Positions 35,790 to 44,634 of a stretch of DNA of 64,000 nucleotides are shown piece after piece. The position numbers and the translations under genes were made by a program. The DNA comes from Bolinopsis microptera (Eukaryota; Ctenophora; Tentaculata; Lobata; Bolinopsidae). How positions within the stretch are numbered: the first letter of the stretch is position 1; each line of letters opens with the position of its first letter. Location of the stretch: assembly GCF_026151205.1 (NCBI RefSeq), contig NC_087076.1, forward strand, positions 18,091,419 through 18,155,418. The letters run 5' to 3'. A model generated the notes under the pieces. It did not search any database. It had not been told where the DNA came from and was given only the letters and a program-made list of their open reading frames with translations.

Positions 35790-38106
35790 TTAGATGTCCA
35801 AGACCATCCTGAGAATTCTGGCTGATCCAAGCAGAGCTGTCTTCTGAAGATTAGAGATGCTCAGATTGCAGTGGACTGCATCGAGGTGCTTACGAAAGTT
35901 TATGGTGACAGTTCCTAAAGCGCCTACCACCACTGGGACAATTGTAACCTTTCGTAAATTCCAGTTCTTCTTAATCTCTCTTTTTAGGTCTTGATAAGCT
36001 AGTATCTTATCTTGCTCTCTATCCAAGATCCGGGTATCTCCTGGGACTGCAACGTCGATGATGGTTGCTGCGTTGGTTACCTTGTCTACCAGGAGAAGAT
36101 CCGGTCTGCAGTGCTCAATAACGTGGTCTGACTGGATGTGAAAGTCCCACAATAGCTTGACTTTTTCGTTCTCCAACACCTTCTCTGCTCGGTGTTCGTA
36201 CCACTTTTTACTGCGTGGGAAGCCGTATTCCTTGCACAGACTCCAGTGCAATGCGGCAGCTACTTTGTCATGCCGACACTTATATTCTGTCTGTGAAAGT
36301 TTTGGGCACCCATTCAGTATGTGATCTATTGTCTCATAATGATTTCTGCAGAGTCTGCAGAGTGGAGAAGAGCCAGGTGTTTTGTCAATCTTATTCTTTA
36401 CATAGTTAGTCCTAAGTGCTTGGTCTTGGGCTGCTATCAACAATCCTTCTGTCTCCTTCTTCAAGTCTTGTTGAGTGAGCCAGTTCCAAGAGGTTATCGG
36501 ATCTGCTATACCCGTCATCTGCCTTGGAAACTGTCCGTGCATCACTTTAGTAGTCCACTTCTCCTTGCGTATTTCCTCGCGTTGTGTTCGGTCAGTATCT
36601 TTGTCTATCTCTTCACCCAAGAGTATCTTGTCTTTGACAAAGTAGTCCTTCAGAGCAATCAGTTCCGGGTCTCTACTCTTCATCACATAGGTGGTGAGTG
36701 CATTCTCCTCCCTCTTTACGACTTCCTCTATACTATGAAGCCCACGGCCACCAAGTTGACGGCTGACGTATAGCCGATCAACATCTCCTTGGGGATGATG
36801 AGCTCCATTTATCCTCATTAGTTTCCGGGTCTTGACGTCCAAGGCTTTGATTTCTCCAGTGTTCCAAGAAAGAATTCCAGCTCCATATCTTATCACAGGT
36901 ACAGCCCAGGTGTTAATTGCTTGTATACTATTCCTACCATGAAGCTGGGATTTTAACACCTTTTTGACTCTTCTGATATACTCCTTTGTGACAAGTGCTT
37001 TCATCTCTTTGTGTAGAATATTATTGGCTTCTAGTATTCCCAGATACTTATAGCCCCCGTCCTCCAACTCATGGATCTGTTCACCTGTGGGTAGGGTGAT
37101 GCCTTCAATAGCGGCTTTTGCTCCCTTCTTCACCTTCACCACGGCGCATTTCTCTAGCCCGAATTCCATTTTTATGTCACTGCTGAACTCTGCTGTGGTA
37201 TTAACCAGTGTTTGCATTTCGTCTTCACTCTCGGCATACAACTTGAGGTAGTCCATGTATAGCCTATGCGACACTTTTGGTCCATCATTTCTGTCCAGAG
37301 AGTATCCTATGTCGTGCTTATTCAAAAGAATGGAAAGGGGTATAAGACTAATGATAAAGTGGATAGGGGAGACTGAGTCTCCTTGAAATAAACCTCTATT
37401 AATTTTAATCCTCCCAAGGGAAACTTTACCAAGCATCAGGTTAACATATGATTGATTGAATGAGGCTTCAAAGAGGTCTATGATGGATGATGAGATACCG
37501 CACATGGTCATACAAGACAGGATCCAGGAGTGTGGGACGCTATCATACGCCTTCTTGTAATCTATAAACGTCATGTTCAAGTTCCGCTTCCTTCGTTTAC
37601 AATTCTTCAGTATAAGTTTGTCTATCATTAACTGTTCTTTACATCCTCTGCTCTTCTGCTCAGGGGGGAGGAGTTTCTGTTGGTCTAGGTGGTAGTAAAT
37701 GGAATCTGAGATTAGCCCAGTGAACAATTTCCACATTGCTGATAAGCATGTAATTGGTCTGAAATTGCCTGGGATGGGTCCCTTGGAATGATCCTTAATG
37801 AGCAGGTACGTGCGACCCAGTGTCATCCATTCTGGGATATCAGCATTGGACAGGCAATTCATCAGTTGATCTGCAATCCTATTGTGGAGTTCTTTAAAGT
37901 GCTTTATCCAATAAGCATGCAGTCCATCTGTACCAGGGGAGGACCAGTTGGTCATTTTCTTCACTCTATCTGCAACCAGGGTGTTAGTTATAACAAACTG
38001 TCTCTGTTCATCTGCTGAGGCTAATGCTGTTCTGACATCTGGTAACCATTCAGCATCGCTGTTATGTTCAACCGGCTTCTCCCATATGTTCTTCCAGAAC
38101 TTCAAA
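35790..38106 (-). pseudogene. R2-like LINE protein, RT and restriction-like endonuclease part
   Basis: About 770 open codons on minus. The RT domain has WSSPGTDGLHAYW, FRPITCLSAMWKLF, IDYKKAYDSVPHSW (motif A) and RGLFQGDSVSP. The palm motif that should be MDDLKLYA reads YMDYLKLYA, so the second catalytic aspartate is Tyr. Downstream are YKYLGILE, GGRGLHS, a CRLC...H...C zinc-knuckle and a restriction-like endonuclease core (RPDLLLVD...ATIIDVAVP) as in R2/R4-type elements. The first residues at 38107-38126 come from the LTR border. Otherwise intact, which implies a fairly recent copy, but it is predicted unable to polymerise. Confidence 0.8.
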
Positions 38107-38110
38107 CAAG

Positions 38111-39230
38111 TGTAAGCAGTGGACACTTGCTTCTCGGTTCGAAGTTTATTTGCATTTAATTAAGGGTTTGGACAATGGAAACGAGCGTGATACTAAAAGG
38201 TACACAAAATTAAACTATGAAACAACACAATGAATAATCCGACAACCTCTACTTCAAATCCTAATTAACCAGACTCGTATCGCCTATAAACGCCCAGCGA
38301 TCTAGCGAATAGGGTGAGAATACAAACAAGGGGTATAATAAAGGTACCCAAGGTACTTAACTGAAGTTAACTCTAGATGCCCGGGCTCTTACTCTTAATC
38401 TAGCTTTACCTGTCTAAGTCAACCAGTGCTGACTATTCCTCCCGGGCTCTTATTCTTAGTCTAGCTTTACCTGTCTAAGTCAACCATTGCTGACTATTCC
38501 TCCCGGGCTTTTACTCTTAATCTAGCTTTACCTGTCTAAGTCAACCAGTGCTGACTATTCCTCCCGGGCTCTTATTCTTATTCTAGCTTTACCTGTCTAA
38601 GTCAGCCTGACTGCAAATGCCTCTATCCTGATAATAGTAACTACGTAATGCTCTACTATTAGATGACCGCCAATATTATACTGACCACTATAACCATCTA
38701 CCTAACTGAACGACCTGACCTTAACAGGTTCTAGCTACAGAACCTGCCCGGTATCAACATGACCCCCCTCTCGATCGGGTAAACTGGCACTCCTCTATCT
38801 CAAAAGGCTAATCGTATTTTCCTCTCGCCCCTGATAGTCTAAACAATCTACCATTTCCCGGGAATTGCAAACTGTCCTGTCGATAGCCACAACATTGTAA
38901 CACTAGTATTCTGTAAACACTCCATAACTCAACCTCGTACTGACCCAAACATATGTTAAACTGACCTCTCTGCACTTAAACTGCAATAACTGTCGTATAC
39001 TAATATATGCCCAAAATACTACCGTCACATACTGGACACCACGACCGCCTTATTATAATCATTACACTATCTACATATTACACAATATTACCCTAAATTC
39101 ATCTCAATTAATCACTGCTTACACAACTTTACAAAATATGTTCTTTCATAGAACCTTACTATACTGGTACAATAATTTAATGGAAAATCTCTTACTATAG
39201 ACCATATCTCTTGCCCGGTCACGGCTTACA
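38111..39230 (-). repeat. 3' LTR (left copy)
   Basis: Matches 51037-52326 over most of its length. It differs in the middle, where it carries four roughly 65-bp units (CCCGGGCTCTTATTCTTAGT type, about 38379-38610) and lacks the segment at 51230-51420 of the other LTR. Confidence 0.75.
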
Positions 39231-39403
39231 CAACTTTACAAAATATGTTCTTTCTTAGAACCTTACTATACTGCTACAAGCCCTTGATGGAAAATCTCTT
39301 ACTATAGACCATATCTCTTGCCCGATCACAGCTTACACAACTTTACAAAATATGTTCTTTCTTAGAACCTTACTATACTGGTACAATAATTTAATAAAGT
39401 TTC
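39118..39403. repeat. 107-bp tandem repeat across the LTR/internal border
   Basis: Units open CTTACACAACTTTAC at 39118, 39225 and 39332. The LTR tip itself (CTTACA) is the unit border, so the array seems to have expanded through the LTR end. The right LTR has one unit. Confidence 0.75.
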
Positions 39404-40059
39404 ACAATATCCAAACTTAACGGCTTACTTTATCTGTCCATTTTCTCTTTCATCTCTTCTTATCCCCGTCTCATTCTTCGTTGCGAACATCCTCATCTGG
39501 ATCCGGTCCCGAGTCTCCGTTCGTTGTTCAACATATCTTCTTCTGGCTCTCGCTCCAGGTCTCCGCTCCTCGTTCTGAATATTTTCCTCTGGATCCCGTT
39601 CCACGTCTCTTGTCTCCTTCCAGATATCTACTTCTGGATCTCGTTTCATGTCTCTTTTCTCCTTCCAGATATCATCTTCTGGATCTCGTTCGATGTCTCT
39701 GTTCAGAATACAAGTTGATGTACTACGCATCTCAATCCGTGGGTTTAGTGTCACTGTCTTTCTTGTACTCCAGGTATGTTAACCATCTTCTCCTCACCGC
39801 CCCTGTTGGGTGATACTCTCCGATAGTTATTTATTAAGACTTTGTTTTAATTTTCATTTCAATATCGACAGTTCATTCAGTTCCAAGTAATTTCTGATTT
39901 ATCTGATTTTTTGTGATCAATGATGTTGCACTGTTATTTCGATATAACTACTGTTATATAAATCTTATGACTCATTCTGACTGTTATATAAATTTTGTGA
40001 CTCATCCTGACTCTGTATCTCCTTCCAGCCTATCCGCATTCTCCCGTAACTCGTCCCCG

Positions 40060-40765
40060 ACCACTCTGTGGACTGTGTCTCCATTTCTCAGCTCTTGTCT
40101 CCGACCCGTCTATGTCTCCATTTATCACCTCACGCCTCCGTCTCGTCTGTGTCTCCATTTATCAGCTTTCTGTGTCTCCATTTATCAGCTCTCGTCTCCG
40201 ACCACTTTGTGTCTCCATTTATCAACTCTCTGTGTCTCCATTTATCAGCTCTCGTCTTCGATCACTCTGTGTCTCCATATAATAGCTCTTGCCTCCGACC
40301 ACTCTGTGTCTCTATTTATCAGCTCTCTGTGTCTCCGTTTATCAGCTCTCGTCTCCAACCACTCTGTGTCTCCATTTATCAGCTCTCGTCTCCACCAACT
40401 CTGTGTCTTCATTTATCAGTACTTGTCTCCGATTGTACTGTGTCTCCATTTATCAGCTCTCGTCTCCGACCATATTGTGTCTCTATTTATCAGCCTTCGT
40501 CTCCGACTACTCTGTGTCTCTTTTGATCTGTTTGGAGAGGCGAATCATACACAGTTTAGGCTCTTGAAATCTTCGAATTAAAAATCATCTTGAGAGAACC
40601 TCCTCAAATTATTGGTTATATAGTAGTGTTGAAAGTAAGACTGGTCTCCATTTATCAGCCTTCGTCTCTGACCCCTCTGTGTCTCCATTTATCAGTACTT
40701 GTCTCCGATCGTACTGTGTCTCCCTTTATCAGTACTTGTCTCCGATCGTACTGTGCCTCCACAAA
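40060..40765. repeat. Minisatellite (CTCTGTGTCTCCATTTATCA), broken at 40530-40640
   Basis: Many diverged units of about 37 bp with nested half units. They are interrupted by non-repeat sequence containing a short module (TATATAGTAGTGTTGAAAGT) that recurs at 42334, 48954 and 49053. Confidence 0.75.
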
Positions 40766-40849
40766 ATTATAAACTGATTACACATCACACCTCACCATAT
40801 CTCTCCTTTGGTATCATCACCGTATCAATACTAGACTCTGTGTCTAGAG

Positions 40850-42300
40850 AATCATGTGATTTTTTCTGCACTTGACACTCACTGATTTGGTCACTTTCAG
40901 TTGTTGCCGTTCTCCGCCAATCATAATCTGATCATTCTCTATGTCTAATGATACCCCCAGTTGCTTCATGCTACATCCTCCAAAACAAAAACTCAAGTTT
41001 CTCTCGACTTCGCTGACCTTTTCCTTCAACTCTTCAGGTATTGACTCTAAGAATGTGTTCAACCAAACATCACCACACACATTACTGGTTGTCCCAGTGT
41101 CACTCAATACCTTGTTCAATGTCTCATTGACTAACAGCACTGTCTCACAGTAGTCATTGTCAATTTTGTTTGATTCTTTACCATTCCTGCACGACTGATA
41201 CATACACACTGAGCCCGAATCCTTCTTTCGAACATCATTAACATTGGGATTATGTTGACAATCTGCCCGGAAATGCTTATTTGAATCACAAATTGAACAT
41301 CTTGCTACATCGCCTGTTTTGTGACTGATAGCATTTAACTCATCTTTGTAGTCTGAGTTATTCCTTTCTTTTGAATTGAGCTGTTTGTCTCTTTCCCATG
41401 GTCTGCTGTAATTTCCAGATCTCCCTCTGCCATTGGAGTAATTGTTATAACCGCCAGAAGAGAACGATTTCCTTCATCCTTGTCCTCGATTATTGTATCC
41501 TTGATAGAATGTATATTCTCCGTTATCACCACCGATATCAGTATCCTTTTCATCAAACTGACCCCTATGGTAAAGCACATCCGATCCAGGTTCTACCTTA
41601 ATCTTCACTGTGTCTAACTCCAGTCTGGATCTACGACAGAAAACAGCGTCACCGAACCACCTCTTCAAACATTCCTCAATTGCTTTACTCGTCAACTTTT
41701 GAGTCCCCATTGCAGCTTTGATCAATATCTGTTGATCTTTGGTCAGGGTGGCCTGAGTTAACAACCTGTATGCCAACATACCATCATGATAAATTTCTTT
41801 CTTGTAATTAACAACTCTCCGATCCGGTTCAATCGTTTCTTGAACTCAGCGATATATTCTGTCATTTGCATTTGTTCCGGTCTAACAAACTTTTCTAGAT
41901 GATCAATACCTAGAAATATACTCTGAGTATATATCTAAATATACTCTAAGCGTGTTGCAAAATCTCTTGCCTTGAAATCCTGGATCCTCAAGACACACAC
42001 TGCAGCCTGCTTAGCAGCTGCTATCGAAGTTCCCAACTCCCAGATGCAGACCTCACGTTTCCACTTCAAGTATTCCATCCCCTCTGTCGACAAAGGTGGT
42101 TGGTCTCCTCCCATGTCTTATCAGTTCTTCTACCTGCTACCAATGATAAATTTCTTTCGTCCATAGCTTTCTGTACAAGAGGATCTTGCCCTCTTTGAAG
42201 ACCTCCTCGGCCACCGTGTCTTTGCGTACAATCCATTGCAATATGACCCTGTCTCCCGCATCCATAACAAGTGGGGGCTTTCTACATTCCTTTGCGAAAT
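40850..42300 (-). pseudogene. Gag nucleocapsid and protease remnant
   Basis: On minus the first recognisable block (42300-42160) encodes two CCHC zinc knuckles (CGQHGHFAKEC and CYGCGRQGHIAMDC) separated by a frame change. Then comes a helical segment (41779-41474), a further Cys-His box (CSICDSNKHFRADC, about 41300-41260) and an aspartic-protease-like core LSDTGTTSNVCGDVWL (about 41100). Stops and frame changes separate the pieces. No RT follows. Confidence 0.6.
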
Positions 42301-42423
42301 GTCCATGCTGTCCACAGGTGTAACCAGCACCGATGTTTTAATACTTTCAACACTACTATATAACAAATAATTTGAGGTATGACCAAAGTAATACGAATGT
42401 AATACGAATGTAATGTTAATGGA

Positions 42424-44343
42424 ATGGAACAAATCTCACATGTGAACTCTTCAATTTGCTTCAATTCAAATCAACAACTTAATCCAAATCATCAACTCAA
42501 TATCATGGACGATTCAATGGAAACATTTTTTGGAAAACTATTGTCGGAATGTGATCAAAAATGCAAAAACTGTACTGCACTCAAATCTCATGTCAAGTTT
42601 CTCGAGCGGAAAGTGATCATCCTAGAAGACATTGTTCAAACTTCTCAGACTATAGCAGAGATTAATGGTACGTTGTTACATCAAAGTACCAATCAGTCAA
42701 TAGATTATCGGGCTGTCCTGGATAGGTGTTCAGATGTTGCAGTTCAGACAGAATTTGAAAACGGTCAGATTGAATATGACAGTGAATGCGAGGTGCCTGA
42801 ATCTTTCATGCTAATCAATAGTGATGGCATCATTGAAGCACCAGATTCTATCATTTCCAACAACACAGAAAATCAAATCAGTGGGAGTACAGGATCTGTC
42901 AATCCATGGAGTGGCAAGTATTATGCTGAAATAGATGTAACACCCATATCTAGTGTGGCCTTAAGTGTAAATGACGAAAGCCCTGACATTATCATACCAC
43001 CTGTTGAACTCATTGATCAGGCACCGTTTCAAAAATTCTCCTTAGACATCTTCCTGAGAGAATTGGATTTTAGCCACCAGTTTCAAAATAGGAAAACAGC
43101 TTACTTTGGGGACTTCCCATATGTGTATAATGGGGGAAGTCACGAGGCGAAGGAGATACCACATCAGTCCTATCTGGCTGCTATCTGTTCATATCTTGAT
43201 GTGTTACTCCCGGATTATGTTTACAACAGTGCTCTCGTAAACTACTACAGTACTGGGACAGAATGCATGCCTATCCATAGTGATAATGAAGAATGCATCG
43301 ATGAAAACTCTTATATTGTTACAGTTTCTCTGGGTGCCTCTAGGACGATGCAGTTCACAGAAATTCAAACAGGAAAAGTGGTGTCTGCCCTAGATCTAAA
43401 GCATGGGGATGTTTGTATCATGTCTAAAAAATCCCAGCTTCATTACAGACATGAAATCTGTACTCAACCATCCTGTACAAACAAAAGGATCAGTATCACA
43501 TTCAGACTGATCAAACCTGTAGCTGTTGTCCAAAGATTAACAAGTACACCAACCAACATGTGCAATGACAATTACCATGACCCATATGAAAACATCTCCA
43601 ACTCCAGCGGCTATGTACCTTATCAAGAAGACGAGTTTATAGTTCATCCATCAAGGAAAACGAATGGTGCTTATCAGCACCGACCTCTAACCCCACCCTA
43701 TACATCTCCACCACCCCATCTGCATCAATCAGGGCGGCATGTTAACAGACAACAATTGTTCGAAAAGGAGACACCCAACGATGTGAGCACAGTTTACATC
43801 AGCAGCAGCATCTTCAGGCATCTGAATGAAAAACTGTTGAGCTCTTCATCTCAGAAGGCCAAAGTATTTTTCTACCCAGGGGCCAACTCAATCCAAATGT
43901 CCCAAAGACTCTTTAGCGACAGTCAGTTCAAAGTTCTCAACAAAGAAAAGGTTAAAAAGGTTGTTTTACTAACTGGTACTAACTGTGTTGATCCAATTGA
44001 CCTCAACACAATGAACTTCAACAGTGCCACCAATGACATGGAAGAATTTGTTCAAAAATTGTGGGCAGAATTTAATAGTGCAAAAATATATATCTTAAAT
44101 ATTCTGCCTAGAGCTGTCACTAGTAAGAACATTATAGTGCAGGGACTTAATCGATACTTAGAGAATATGTGTTATAAGCATGGGCTCATATACATTAACA
44201 CAGAACATGAAAATAATCTCTTTACTTTAAATTATAATAGAAAGGACAAGTATTTTGGCAGGGGCCATGACAATGTGCACCTTAATAAGTTAGGAATTGC
44301 CAGGCTTGGTAAGCATCTCAAATATGTAACTCACTTGTGTTAA
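42424..44343 (+). CDS. LINE ORF1: AlkB-like dioxygenase plus SGNH esterase
   Basis: 639 residues, uninterrupted. Residues 40-80: short Cys cluster (CDQKCKNC) and a coiled-coil-like helix. Residues about 205-365: AlkB-type 2-oxoglutarate/Fe(II) dioxygenase, with the iron ligands H285-x-D287 in MPIHSDNE, the distal His in HYRHEI (H343) and the R-x-S-x-T-x-R signature R355-R361 (RISITFR). SLGASRTMQF matches the double-stranded beta-helix strand that is usually SLG-x-R-x-F. Residues about 455-635: SGNH hydrolase with the likely Ser in YISSSIFRHL (about 460), Gly in YPGAN, Asn in LLTGTN (520) and the D-x-x-H pair HDNVHL (616/619). A Pro-rich linker joins the domains. Esterase domains are known in CR1 ORF1; the AlkB domain is the surprise. 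Predicted role, by inference: oxidative demethylation of element RNA or cDNA. Confidence 0.8.
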   Translation: MEQISHVNSSICFNSNQQLNPNHQLNIMDDSMETFFGKLLSECDQKCKNCTALKSHVKFLERKVIILEDIVQTSQTIAEINGTLLHQSTNQSIDYRAVLDRCSDVAVQTEFENGQIEYDSECEVPESFMLINSDGIIEAPDSIISNNTENQISGSTGSVNPWSGKYYAEIDVTPISSVALSVNDESPDIIIPPVELIDQAPFQKFSLDIFLRELDFSHQFQNRKTAYFGDFPYVYNGGSHEAKEIPHQSYLAAICSYLDVLLPDYVYNSALVNYYSTGTECMPIHSDNEECIDENSYIVTVSLGASRTMQFTEIQTGKVVSALDLKHGDVCIMSKKSQLHYRHEICTQPSCTNKRISITFRLIKPVAVVQRLTSTPTNMCNDNYHDPYENISNSSGYVPYQEDEFIVHPSRKTNGAYQHRPLTPPYTSPPPHLHQSGRHVNRQQLFEKETPNDVSTVYISSSIFRHLNEKLLSSSSQKAKVFFYPGANSIQMSQRLFSDSQFKVLNKEKVKKVVLLTGTNCVDPIDLNTMNFNSATNDMEEFVQKLWAEFNSAKIYILNILPRAVTSKNIIVQGLNRYLENMCYKHGLIYINTEHENNLFTLNYNRKDKYFGRGHDNVHLNKLGIARLGKHLKYVTHLC

Positions 44344-44634
44344 ACTTCATTAAAATTCTATAATCCAAGGGTATCAACATGAATAATAACAGGATTACTG
44401 TTTTATCTGGTTTAAAATGTTAGATCAGCACAAATTTCTAATAACTTAACGTTTTTATATCTCTCAAGCTATATTTATCACAAACAGAAGTGAGTTACTA
44501 TTTTATGCTGTTAAATTTTATGATTTAAACTGCAGTATAATTGCTGATCCGAAATCCAATTTAAATCATATGTATGACATGATTTGAAACTTAGTCTACT
44601 TGGGGAGACTGCATGTGGATTTGTTCCCCATTAG

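Noticed and set aside
39425-40581. Charged or Ser/Leu-rich repeat frames as genes
   Set aside because: They follow simple repeats in the LTR element, in several frames and on both strands, with no conserved motif.
40060-40765. A CRISPR array
   Set aside because: Units drift and spacers are not unique; the context is a eukaryotic LTR element.
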